Source: UBA922 sp964565405
Lineage (GTDB): Bacteria > Patescibacteriota > Patescibacteriia > Magasanikbacterales > UBA922
Direction: 5' to 3'
Assembly (NCBI GenBank): GCA_964565405.1
Contig: CAZMEW010000010.1
Coordinates: 1 to 34,080 of the forward strand
Length of the DNA: 34,080 nt
Part shown: piece after piece, positions 23,116 to 31,101 of the stretch
Numbering within the stretch: position 1 is the stretch's first letter
How the letters are laid out: each line of letters opens with the position of its first letter
Notes under the pieces: generated by a model
What the model was told of the DNA's origin: nothing
Seen by the model: only the letters and a program-made list of their open reading frames with translations
The model's database searches: none
Translations under genes and position numbers: made by a program

Positions 23116-24120
23116 TTATCGTTCGGTATATTGTTTAGTATAGTATTCTTGATATGCTCCGCTTCGACATCTTTCGACCCATTCCTGATTCGCCAAGTAC
23201 CAGTCTACCATCTTTTTCAATCCTTCCTCAAATGAGATACGTGGCTCCCAATCTAATTCCTTTGTTGCTTTGGTAAAATCAATTGAATATCTGCGGTCAT
23301 GGCCAGGCCTATCTTTCACATATTCAATATACGACTCATCTTTGTTCATATATTTCAAAAGCAAACAAACTACCTCAAGATTAGTCTTTTCAGAATTTCC
23401 ACCAAGACAATATGTTTCCCCTATCTTTCCTTTAGCTAATATATGATCAATTCCACGAGAATGATCATCGACATGGATCCAATCACGAATGTATAGACCG
23501 TCTCCATACACGGGAACTTTCTTATCCTCCATCAAGTTTGAAATAAATAATGGAATAAATTTCTCAGGAAACATGTATGGTCCATAATTATTCGAACAAT
23601 TGGAGATAGTCATTTGAATTCCGTAGGTATGGTAATACGCGCGTACCATATGATCTGCAGCAGCTTTTGAAGCTGAATAGGGACTTCGAGGATCATACGG
23701 AGTACGCTCATTAAATGATGGATCACCTGTTTTAAGCGCGCCAAACACCTCATCAGTCGAGATATGATGAAAACGCTTGTTGTATTCTTTTACAGCATCT
23801 AATAAATTCTGCGTTCCAATAATATTGGTTTTTATAAAAATAGTAGGATCCATGATAGAGCGATCCACGTGAGTCTCTGCAGCAAAATGTACCACAATGT
23901 CTGCATTTTTAACTGCGTCAAATACAGCTTTTCGATCGCAAATATCAGCTTTCACAAATGAATACCGAGGATCAGTCGCTATGTCAGAAAGATTTTCCAA
24001 ATTTCCCGCATACGTCAAAACATCAAGATTCACAATCTCGTCAGTAACATGCGTATTCATCCAGTAACGGATAAAATTGGATCCGATAAATCCTGCTCCG
24101 CCAGTAACTAATAACTTCAT
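23116..24120 (-). CDS. rfbB: dTDP-glucose 4,6-dehydratase
   Basis: A 334-residue extended SDR enzyme making the 4-keto-6-deoxyglucose nucleotide, the first step of nucleotide-rhamnose synthesis. It shows the NAD loop TGGAGFIGSNF, the dehydratase triad region STDEVFG (Thr122, Asp123, Glu124) and YSASK (Tyr148, Lys152). The substrate-binding stretch NCSNNYGPYMFPEKFIP is typical of RmlB. Length is normal. A UDP-glucose 4,6-dehydratase cannot be ruled out. It is preceded by a Nudix gene (33-nt gap holding the AAAGGCAAAAG element) and followed after 4 nt by the epimerase/reductase-like gene. Confidence 0.95.
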   Translation of the reverse strand: MKLLVTGGAGFIGSNFIRYWMNTHVTDEIVNLDVLTYAGNLENLSDIATDPRYSFVKADICDRKAVFDAVKNADIVVHFAAETHVDRSIMDPTIFIKTNIIGTQNLLDAVKEYNKRFHHISTDEVFGALKTGDPSFNERTPYDPRSPYSASKAAADHMVRAYYHTYGIQMTISNCSNNYGPYMFPEKFIPLFISNLMEDKKVPVYGDGLYIRDWIHVDDHSRGIDHILAKGKIGETYCLGGNSEKTNLEVVCLLLKYMNKDESYIEYVKDRPGHDRRYSIDFTKATKELDWEPRISFEEGLKKMVDWYLANQEWVERCRSGAYQEYYTKQYTER

Positions 24121-24153
24121 ATAAAATAGTATTTTCTTTTAACTTTTGCCTTT

Positions 24154-24693
24154 CTATACATAATATCGTGCCAAAGCCCATGTCGCAAGAGTCTGCCCAT
24201 CCCAAATTTCGTTATTTCGAATCAATTGATCGATCTCATCAGGACGTCTCAAAAGAATTTCAATGAATTCAGTTTCATCTCCTCGTAATCCCTGAGTATC
24301 CACTTGCTTCACTCCTCGAGCGATAAAGACATGTGTGGTATCAAGAAACAAGCCATTATGTGGTTCGAAATTTGAAATATTGATAAACTCAGCTGCTCCA
24401 TATCCAGTTTCTTCTACCAACTCACGCTTTGCAACATCAGTAGGGGCCTCTGCTTTGTGAATTCCGCCGCCAGGAAACTCAATACTATATTTATCTGAAA
24501 GATATCGATATTGTTTCACTAAAACCATTCTTCCATCAGGAAGTACTGGAACTACAATCGACATTCCATAGGTCTCACCATAATAATAATCTCCAGTCTT
24601 TCCATCTGGAAAAGCAAAAACGTCATGCTTATATCTCCACCAGGGATTCTCGTGAAGAATTTCTTCTGAAACTTTTTTAAGAGGTGACGGCAT
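24154..24693 (-). CDS. Nudix hydrolase, ADP-ribose pyrophosphatase type
   Basis: A 179-residue protein with a canonical Nudix box, GGIHKAE followed by RELVEETGY with all Gx5Ex7REUxEExGU positions filled. The N-terminal HENPWWRYKHDVFAFPDG and QYRYLSDKYSIEFPGGG are typical of the ADP-ribose/sugar-nucleotide pyrophosphatase branch. It may hydrolyse ADP-ribose or a nucleotide sugar. Placed 3 nt after a HIT gene and ahead of rmlB, it could remove unwanted nucleotide sugars or salvage nucleotides, but this is a guess from context. Confidence 0.88.
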   Translation of the reverse strand: MPSPLKKVSEEILHENPWWRYKHDVFAFPDGKTGDYYYGETYGMSIVVPVLPDGRMVLVKQYRYLSDKYSIEFPGGGIHKAEAPTDVAKRELVEETGYGAAEFINISNFEPHNGLFLDTTHVFIARGVKQVDTQGLRGDETEFIEILLRRPDEIDQLIRNNEIWDGQTLATWALARYYV

Positions 24694-24696
24694 AGA

Positions 24697-25101
24697 CTAT
24701 ATCAAAAAAAGCTCTGCAATTTCTTTTACTGTCCGCATATCCTTCTGATTCAAAATCGAATGCATACTTCCCCCACCGTCAGTATTCCATCGTGGAATAA
24801 CATGTACATGCAAATGAGGAATCGCTTGTCCACCCGCCCGACCATGATTCCACCCAATCGAAAAACCGTCAGGTGAAATGACATGCTGCATTCGTTTTGT
24901 CGCGAATTCAATACCAATCATCAAGTTTCCCAGGTCTTCAGTACTAAAATCAAAAATAGTTTCACCATGTTTTTTAGGTATAATAACTGTATGACCTTCG
25001 GCACAAGGGTGAATATCAAGAAACCCTAACACATTACCATCTTCATAGACCGTATGATTAGGAATTTCTTTTTTTGCAATTTTACAAAATATACAGTCCA
25101 T
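24697..25101 (-). CDS. HIT-family nucleotide hydrolase/transferase
   Basis: A 134-residue histidine-triad protein of the Hint branch. The N-terminus has the metal-site motif CIFCKI, and the catalytic triad HLHVHVIPR is complete near the C-terminus, preceded by GWNHGRAGGQAIP. Hint-type proteins hydrolyse nucleoside phosphoramidates and related AMP-linked compounds. It is followed after 3 nt by the Nudix gene and lies 54 nt downstream of the GT-C gene, in the same minus-strand run. Confidence 0.93.
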   Translation of the reverse strand: MDCIFCKIAKKEIPNHTVYEDGNVLGFLDIHPCAEGHTVIIPKKHGETIFDFSTEDLGNLMIGIEFATKRMQHVISPDGFSIGWNHGRAGGQAIPHLHVHVIPRWNTDGGGSMHSILNQKDMRTVKEIAELFLI

Positions 25102-25155
25102 AAATACATATCAAAAGTAAAAGTATGTCCAATCTTCAGCCTACCCTATTTTTAA

Positions 25156-26820
25156 TTACTTTTCAACTACTGGACGAAGTTCAAGATCACCCCAGGAATC
25201 GACTACTCCCCCCAATAAAAGACCCTGTGCGCCGAGTAGTTCACCCACCTTCTCCTCTTCCTCAGAAGAAAGCTTGAGATCGTGCCACCAGATCGGCAAA
25301 CTAAGTTGAGATAATTTTTTGACAGCTTCGGTCCACACCATATCATCAAGATCGCGAATAACAACCTTTCTTCCAGGAAAAATATATTTATCACCATACC
25401 GAGTAATCACAATAGCACTCTCTGGGAGGTACGAATAAATTCTTTTTTGCCACTCTGTATAGCTATTAAGAGTTTGTCGTACACGAGCCAATCCTTCGGG
25501 GTAAGAAGTGTAGACCGCATGATATGAAGAAACACTGAATAATAACCCAAGAACTATTATGGCGAATATTTTTTTTCTTCGAGGAAGAAGCTGGAGTATC
25601 TGATCAGCAAAATACGCAACCAAAGGAATCATTCCCACATAAATGGGCATAAAATATCTGATCTGCGAACTTCCGATCGACGGAATCCCAAGCAGATTAT
25701 CTGAAAAATTCCATGAACCATACCATATTACAAGATACAGGCTAATAAGTGCCCAAACCAGAAAATACTTTCGAATCACACGATCTCCTCGAAATATGAT
25801 GAAAAGACAAGAAACAAACGTCCATAATGTCCATGGATTAAAAAGTAGGAAAAAATATCGGTACGCAGTAACGAACGCGGTAGTGATATGAATTCCAAAT
25901 GGAAAGAAGAAAGCACGTAGAAATGATACTCCCTGCCCTCCCATAAGTGCATTTCCTGCCTCTCCGCTCGACAAAGGCTTCACATATCCGCTCCCAAAAG
26001 GGGCACCATAAAAAGCATCTTGCACTACAAAAAACAAAAGCATCATACATGCGACTGCGACAACCCACGCTCCGAACAACCGCTTCGTCCACTGTGTACG
26101 CGTGAGGTAGAGACTATATGTGTATACTCCGAAGACCCACACCAATTCATTGGGTCGAAGTGCCAGAGCGCTTGCAAGTCCGAGAGCACTCAAAACTACA
26201 AAACAAAGCTTTGATCTCTCAGAGGTTGTATCAGAAATACGGATAATGCTATACAGGGATAGAATAATAAAAAAGACAAATGGTATGGAATATTGGAATG
26301 GATGAGTGGACCAATACCACCACGGTGGTAATAAAAACAATAATAATGAGACAATGAAAGCCATTCGTTCATTCCATAATTTTCTTACAATTTCATATAG
26401 CAAAAAATTCGAGCATACAGCAAGTAGCGGAACCAATGTAATAACAGCAAGATTAAAAAAACTAACACCGAAAATAATTTTTGGAATCAAAGAAAAAATT
26501 GAAACCAGTAAAATAAAGAAAGGAAAACCAATAGGTTGCAGTCTCTGCCCAACCACCGTCATGCTCCGTGGATGTATCTGATTATCCGCAGCGCCATTCA
26601 AAAGTTCAACCGCACCAAAGGATTGATTAACGACTAATTCTTTGATAAAAAAATAATGGGCTATTTCATCTGGCTGGTTTGAAATAACATGTGTCATCGT
26701 ATGAGTTTTGATATCATGTAGAGCCTGTGTGCCGTGAAGAAAAAAATATGAAAAAAAGAATACAGCTGAAATAATCGCTAGTGCCCAATATTTCCAATGG
26801 GTTATGCGTGATAACTGCAT
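25156..26820 (-). CDS. Multi-pass membrane protein, GT-C (GT39/ArnT-like) glycosyltransferase candidate
   Basis: A 554-residue protein with roughly ten to twelve hydrophobic segments spread over most of its length, starting with residues about 11-28. The first extracytoplasmic loop contains the acidic pair of NQPDEIAHYF, the position of the catalytic acid in lipid-linked sugar transferases of the GT-C fold. The last 120 residues are soluble and presumably outside. Such proteins move sugars from polyprenyl carriers to proteins or lipids, but the match here is topological rather than by a strong signature. It sits 3 nt after the pgsA-like gene. Confidence 0.7.
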   Translation of the reverse strand: MQLSRITHWKYWALAIISAVFFFSYFFLHGTQALHDIKTHTMTHVISNQPDEIAHYFFIKELVVNQSFGAVELLNGAADNQIHPRSMTVVGQRLQPIGFPFFILLVSIFSLIPKIIFGVSFFNLAVITLVPLLAVCSNFLLYEIVRKLWNERMAFIVSLLLFLLPPWWYWSTHPFQYSIPFVFFIILSLYSIIRISDTTSERSKLCFVVLSALGLASALALRPNELVWVFGVYTYSLYLTRTQWTKRLFGAWVVAVACMMLLFFVVQDAFYGAPFGSGYVKPLSSGEAGNALMGGQGVSFLRAFFFPFGIHITTAFVTAYRYFFLLFNPWTLWTFVSCLFIIFRGDRVIRKYFLVWALISLYLVIWYGSWNFSDNLLGIPSIGSSQIRYFMPIYVGMIPLVAYFADQILQLLPRRKKIFAIIVLGLLFSVSSYHAVYTSYPEGLARVRQTLNSYTEWQKRIYSYLPESAIVITRYGDKYIFPGRKVVIRDLDDMVWTEAVKKLSQLSLPIWWHDLKLSSEEEEKVGELLGAQGLLLGGVVDSWGDLELRPVVEK

Positions 26821-26823
26821 ACC

Positions 26824-27447
26824 TTACAGTCCGTGCTTAAATAAGCTTACAATAGCGAAACCAATCGCGAGTCCCAAAATTCCAGTAGCAAATGCAAAAA
26901 AAATCGGAACATCAAGTACAAGCCCGAACATAATAGCACACATTGCCAAAACCTGAAGAAACATTTTAATCTTTCCCCATCGATTTGCCATCCTAACGGT
27001 CTTGAATTTGATACGCGCAACCAATGCAGTGACGATGAAGAGCATTTCAATTCCAAGAACCGCTATTCCAAGCCAGGGATTTAGATATCGAAATACAAGA
27101 AGAAGGATAATCGAACCAACAAGAAATTTATCCGCCAAAGGATCGATAAGCATACCGAATTTGGTTACGCGATTTTGAGTACGCGCCAGTGATCCATCGA
27201 GTGCGTCAGTAAAGGCAACAAGCAAAAAGGCAATAATCCCTGATCGGTAAAATCCATTTAATATCAAATAAAAAACAATAGGTGTTGCGAGAATTCGAAA
27301 TGTGCTTATTCGGTTTGGTGTAACGCTTTCTGGAAACCATTTGAGTATGGTCTTTGCCAAAAAATGATCATGCGGATGTACCTCTTCTGCTGAAAGATAT
27401 ACAAATAAGTCGCCATTGCGCTGTTTAAAACGTTTGATAAATCCCAT
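26824..27447 (-). CDS. CDP-alcohol phosphatidyltransferase (PgsA-like)
   Basis: A 207-residue membrane protein with the complete CDP-alcohol phosphatidyltransferase motif: Asp81, Asp84-Gly85, Ala88-Arg89, Gly98, Asp102 and Asp106 (DALDGSLAR, then GMLIDPLADK). Several hydrophobic helices surround it. It is most likely phosphatidylglycerophosphate synthase, although other CDP-alcohol transferases, such as inositol-phosphate types, share the motif. About 40 residues precede the usual start of the fold. Together with the PLD-type enzyme at 5.2-6.3 kb it suggests anionic phospholipid synthesis. It is divergent from the 27472 gene, whose promoter overlaps its first codons. Confidence 0.87.
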   Translation of the reverse strand: MGFIKRFKQRNGDLFVYLSAEEVHPHDHFLAKTILKWFPESVTPNRISTFRILATPIVFYLILNGFYRSGIIAFLLVAFTDALDGSLARTQNRVTKFGMLIDPLADKFLVGSIILLLVFRYLNPWLGIAVLGIEMLFIVTALVARIKFKTVRMANRWGKIKMFLQVLAMCAIMFGLVLDVPIFFAFATGILGLAIGFAIVSLFKHGL

Positions 27448-27462
27448 AAAATCGTATAGACT
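27434..27462 (+). promoter_or_regulatory. Promoter of the 27472 gene (leaderless geometry)
   Basis: TTGATA (27434-27439) and TAGACT (27457-27462) with a 17-bp spacer. The ATG at 27472 follows after exactly 9 nt. The -35 box lies within the first codons of the divergent pgsA-like gene. Confidence 0.6.
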
Positions 27463-27471
27463 GTTAGGTAT

Positions 27472-29589
27472 ATGATAGCTAAAATAAGCAAAAAAATCAA
27501 CCTGCGAGTATTCATAATAGGTATTGCACTTTTTCTACTCATCCTCGAGGTATACTTTTATCGTATTCCCGTATTGTCAGGTGCAGCTGTAGCTCTATAC
27601 ATAGCACTTGTTGGAAAGTCGATCGGCGAGAGATTGACAGCTGACAAAGAAATACAATGGTGGGGTGGAATTGCGGCACTACTCTCGCTTGTATCACTCA
27701 CGAATGTAATTTTTTATTATATATACAAAATAACTCCAGAAATTTCTCTCTTCTCGATTATTCTTCCTCTATCTTTACTCGGCATACAAAAAAAAGAAGG
27801 ATCCACAATTATTTCCCACACAGAACATTCCGAGGTGCGTTTGCCCATCTACGTATTTTTTATTTTGGAATCAGTTCTCATGGGACTTATTATTCATGCG
27901 CGAAATGGCGAACTCATGCCATCGCCATGGTTAGCATTTTCACCACCATTCTTTATTCTCTTTGCCATGACCAGCGCACTTCTGTTCTACCTCTTAACAA
28001 ATAAAACTTCGAGTAAAGTCATGCTGATGGGGGCGGTAGTTCATTTTTTTATTTTTTATTGCATTGCCGCTATTGTATACAGACTTGGATTTGGATTTGA
28101 TGGATTTATACATCGTGCAACCGAGTCATGGATTTTGGGAAATGGGTTTATCAATCCCAAAGAACCATTCTATATCGGACAATACGGACTCGTAGTAACA
28201 CTTTCAAGAATCACAGGGATTACAATCAAATATATAGATATCTTTCTGGTTCCACTCCTAGCTTCGATTTCACTCCCATCATTACTATATATCACTCTTC
28301 CAAAAATCTGGAATATTACCAAGCACTATAGCATCGCACTCTCATTCGTTATTCCATGTGCTTTTTTCCTATCGTTTAATTTGACAACACCTCACAATCT
28401 CGTGGTTCTGTTGTTAGTAATAATAAGTATAGGATTAGTTGCGTACCACCACAGTATTCTACCCTATTCAGTTATTGCAGTACTATCGTTATGGGCGCTT
28501 GCCACCCATCCCCTACTTGGAGGTCCCATACTCTGTATAGTTCTTGCCTCATTTATTTTAAAAAAATACCAGACAAAAAAAATAACTCCTGTACTCTGCG
28601 GCATGGTTGCCTTATTACTCATAGTTATTCCAATGACGATGTTTTCTCTGCAACAATGGCTTGCTGGCTATGGTTTACCTTCCCTCACAAACCCAATATC
28701 CAATGCCGGATTATTAAAAGAATATTTTGTTAGGCCATTCTGGTACAAAACAGATGCAGTATGGTATCTGGAGATACTTTATATTTGGCAATATGCAATT
28801 ACACCCACTATTATTCTCTTATCTCTTATAGGGATATGGTATGCGAGAAAATTAAAACTTACCTGGCTTCTCTTATCCTCAAGTCTGGGATTATGCATTG
28901 GAGCATTTGTATTACGTACACTGATTACGTTTCCCAATGTTTCCTCACATGAGCAAGGAAATTACCCCTTACGATTATTAATTGGTTCGGTCGCACTTCT
29001 CCTACCACTGTGTATATACGGGATATATATGTTGGTAGAAAAAAAACTCACATTGTTGCAAAAAAAAATAAAACTCAGAAATACGACACTGTATACACTC
29101 GGTGCAATAAAAATCGCTCTCATCCTCATGCTCTCTCTCTATTTTGCATACCCCCAATACAACAGCAAAGTTTATTTTCCAGGTTTCAATGTAACTGAGT
29201 ATGATAAAAAAGTAGTGAATCGAATACACAATGAAAATACCAATAATAATTATGTTGTACTTTCAACTATTTTAACAGCAGTCACCTCACTTACCGAATA
29301 TCCGTTTGCGCATTATATTGACACAAAAGAAGGGTCTCAATTTTATTATTCGATTCCAGCCGGAGGTCCGCTATACACACTCTATGAGGAAATGCTCTAT
29401 CAGGGACAAAAGTTACAAACAATACAAAAAGTATTTGAACTGACCAACGTCAATAAAGTGTATTTTGTCGTACCCTGGTATTGGAAAAATTCAGATCAGA
29501 TTGTTGCGGGGGCAAAAAAAAATGCTGATTCATGGCACTCAATCAATGAAAAAATGTGGATATTCGAATATCTCAGACCTGATAACTAG
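27472..29589 (+). CDS. Large multi-pass membrane protein, possible GT-C glycosyltransferase
   Basis: A 705-residue protein with about fourteen hydrophobic segments in the first 560 residues and a soluble C-terminal domain that contains an A-x-YPQYNSKVYFPGFN stretch. A conserved-looking extracytoplasmic loop reads YRLGFGFDGFIHRATESW, with an Asp and His placed as in GT-C enzymes, followed by IGQYGLV. I do not recognise a named family. A polyprenyl-sugar transferase or oligosaccharide-processing role fits the surrounding glycan genes, but this is inference. Its 3' end overlaps the converging GT4 gene by 17 nt. It has its own promoter and no Shine-Dalgarno. Confidence 0.75.
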   Translation: MIAKISKKINLRVFIIGIALFLLILEVYFYRIPVLSGAAVALYIALVGKSIGERLTADKEIQWWGGIAALLSLVSLTNVIFYYIYKITPEISLFSIILPLSLLGIQKKEGSTIISHTEHSEVRLPIYVFFILESVLMGLIIHARNGELMPSPWLAFSPPFFILFAMTSALLFYLLTNKTSSKVMLMGAVVHFFIFYCIAAIVYRLGFGFDGFIHRATESWILGNGFINPKEPFYIGQYGLVVTLSRITGITIKYIDIFLVPLLASISLPSLLYITLPKIWNITKHYSIALSFVIPCAFFLSFNLTTPHNLVVLLLVIISIGLVAYHHSILPYSVIAVLSLWALATHPLLGGPILCIVLASFILKKYQTKKITPVLCGMVALLLIVIPMTMFSLQQWLAGYGLPSLTNPISNAGLLKEYFVRPFWYKTDAVWYLEILYIWQYAITPTIILLSLIGIWYARKLKLTWLLLSSSLGLCIGAFVLRTLITFPNVSSHEQGNYPLRLLIGSVALLLPLCIYGIYMLVEKKLTLLQKKIKLRNTTLYTLGAIKIALILMLSLYFAYPQYNSKVYFPGFNVTEYDKKVVNRIHNENTNNNYVVLSTILTAVTSLTEYPFAHYIDTKEGSQFYYSIPAGGPLYTLYEEMLYQGQKLQTIQKVFELTNVNKVYFVVPWYWKNSDQIVAGAKKNADSWHSINEKMWIFEYLRPDN

Positions 29590-30748
29590 CTTCAAGTGCC
29601 CTAATATACTCTTCATTATTAGTCTTAGGCATACGTATATGAGATCGCATGTGATCGAGTTGAGCTCGATGAGTGACACACCATTGAATTTTCTCTGAAA
29701 GTTCTACCACATTTCCTGCTCGAAAAGTAATACCATTTTCACCTTCTTCAATAAGCTCGGCAATACCCTCGATTCTACTTGCGAGCACGGGAACATGGAA
29801 TGAAAAACTCTCGAAGATAACCGTAGGAGAATTCTCATAGCATAATGAGGGAACAATTGTGATGTCCGCCATAGTATATAATTCACGCAATTTCTCCTTC
29901 TCTACTCGACCATGTATCTGTACTTGAGACAGTGTTCGCGTGCGTCTTTTAATTTCATCAAGCAACGAACCACTGCCGGCGATATGCAACTCAAGGTCAA
30001 TCGAGGTTAATTTTCCAAGCGCATCAATAAGAATAGAAATCCCCTTATGATACTCGATTTGCCCCACATACAGGAGTGTGAGTTTGGGATTAGTCCTCTT
30101 CTCATGTACGGGCTCTCCTGAAAATGTAAGCGGATTTCGAATTACGGCGCAGAGAGAGTTACCAAAAAAACCGCGCGCTTGATAAAAATCAAGCAAAAAT
30201 TTTGAAGGTGAGATAACCACGTCTGGAGACCCGAATAATTTCCGGGTAATCCAACTATAGATAAATGTATGCGGACCATGATACCGAAAACTATGTTCTT
30301 TGGTTTTGAGAATCATTCCACTTGGCTCAACGAGTTGTACATCATGGATCGTATGTACATGACGAATATGTCTGGCACGAATTTTTTTAGGAATTAAAAA
30401 AGAAAGTCCCATGAGATTGTGCGTATGGACCACATCTGGCCTCTCTTCTTCAATAATCTTGTCGACGGCTTCGGCAACTCCCCTATTCCAAATATTCTCA
30501 CAATGCCATTTCATCCGCGAAAAAATACCTTGTCGATGTGCATCAGTATAAAAATATGACATCCTCGGATTAATTCGACATACTTTTACTCCGTCCTGTT
30601 CCACCGTTTCATCTGCTCCAGGTGTTGAGGTGATAACTACAATCGAATGCCCCTGTTCACGAAGCCCTCGTACTGTCTGTACCACTACCTGTTCTGCCCC
30701 ACCTCGGTGATATGGAGGATAGATGTTGTTAATAATGCAAATTTTCAT
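29573..30748 (-). CDS. Family 4 glycosyltransferase
   Basis: A 391-residue GT-B glycosyltransferase. The start at 30748 fits the family (MKICIINNIYPPYHRGGAEQV, with the Gly-Gly-Ala loop). The open frame runs 39 codons further, but that part is not GT4-like and lies in a probable RNA gene on the other strand. The C-terminal donor domain has LTLLYVGQIEYHKGISILI and the conserved ENSPTVIFESFSFHVPVLAS segment with the EX7E-type glutamates. It transfers a sugar from a nucleotide donor with retention. It is convergent with the 27472 gene, and its stop lies inside the last codons of that gene. Confidence 0.9.
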   Translation of the reverse strand: MKICIINNIYPPYHRGGAEQVVVQTVRGLREQGHSIVVITSTPGADETVEQDGVKVCRINPRMSYFYTDAHRQGIFSRMKWHCENIWNRGVAEAVDKIIEEERPDVVHTHNLMGLSFLIPKKIRARHIRHVHTIHDVQLVEPSGMILKTKEHSFRYHGPHTFIYSWITRKLFGSPDVVISPSKFLLDFYQARGFFGNSLCAVIRNPLTFSGEPVHEKRTNPKLTLLYVGQIEYHKGISILIDALGKLTSIDLELHIAGSGSLLDEIKRRTRTLSQVQIHGRVEKEKLRELYTMADITIVPSLCYENSPTVIFESFSFHVPVLASRIEGIAELIEEGENGITFRAGNVVELSEKIQWCVTHRAQLDHMRSHIRMPKTNNEEYIRALEASYQV

Positions 30749-30761
30749 ATTACAATGAGTC

Positions 30762-30980
30762 TTGACTAATTCAGTAAAAAATGATAGAGATAAGCTCGAG
30801 AGAAGCTTCAAGGCTTTACGAAGTATCTTCGCCAAGTCTTTGCTGGACGCCAGTACTATATACATTCTCTCTGAGGAAACTCAAAACGTCCTCGACGTTT
30901 CCACGGTGGGGCTCAGTCCTAGGAGCTCTGTGCCTCACCCACCCATATTATTTTACACTCCCTCAATGGGAGTTTTTTAT
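30762..30980 (+). ncRNA. Candidate small RNA of about 180 nt
   Basis: The 353 nt between the GT4 start and dnaB hold no convincing gene. On the plus strand TTGACT (30762-30767) and TAGAGA (30785-30790) are 17 bp apart, with TG before the -10. About 165 nt further is a clean intrinsic terminator (30955-30979). Between them are several short hairpins: CGAAG/CTTCG (around 30820-30832), CTGG/CCAG (around 30843-30853), AAACGT/ACGTTT (around 30884-30900) and GGTGGG/CCCACC (around 30905-30943). I could not match it to 6S RNA, SRP RNA, tmRNA or RNase P RNA. A long leader or an unrecognised RNA are both possible. Confidence 0.35.
30955..30979 (+). terminator. Intrinsic terminator of the candidate small RNA
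   Basis: ACTCCC and GGGAGT form a 6-bp stem around a 5-nt loop, followed by six Ts. A second, weaker hairpin (AACTA/TAGTT arms, 30986-31009) with a T-run follows before dnaB. Confidence 0.75.
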
Positions 30981-31063
30981 TAAAAACTAAGCTAACTCTA
31001 GCATAGTTTCCTATTTTTTTCCAGTTACTCACACTTTCCACACATGTTGTTCAGGGTAGACAT

Positions 31064-31092
31064 TTGAAAGAGTTTTCTGCCTGCGATATCAT
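31064..31092 (+). promoter_or_regulatory. dnaB promoter (leaderless geometry)
   Basis: TTGAAA (31064-31069) and TATCAT (31087-31092) with a 17-bp spacer. The ATG at 31102 follows after exactly 9 nt, and no Shine-Dalgarno could fit. Confidence 0.65.
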
Positions 31093-31101
31093 ACAGGGAC
31101 T

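Noticed and set aside
30749..30865. 39-codon N-terminal extension of the GT4 gene
   Set aside because: The GT4 fold begins at the Met encoded at 30748. The extension is not family-like and lies over a probable RNA on the other strand.
30797..30980. 6S RNA, SRP RNA, tmRNA or RNase P RNA at the candidate small-RNA locus
   Set aside because: Length suits 6S RNA, but the two halves do not pair. None of the conserved motifs of SRP, tmRNA or RNase P RNA is present on either strand.
31021..31060. DnaA-box-like TTTCCACAC and a possible replication origin upstream of dnaB
   Set aside because: It is a single copy with two or more mismatches to the consensus, and there is no dnaA, dnaN or AT-rich repeat cluster nearby.
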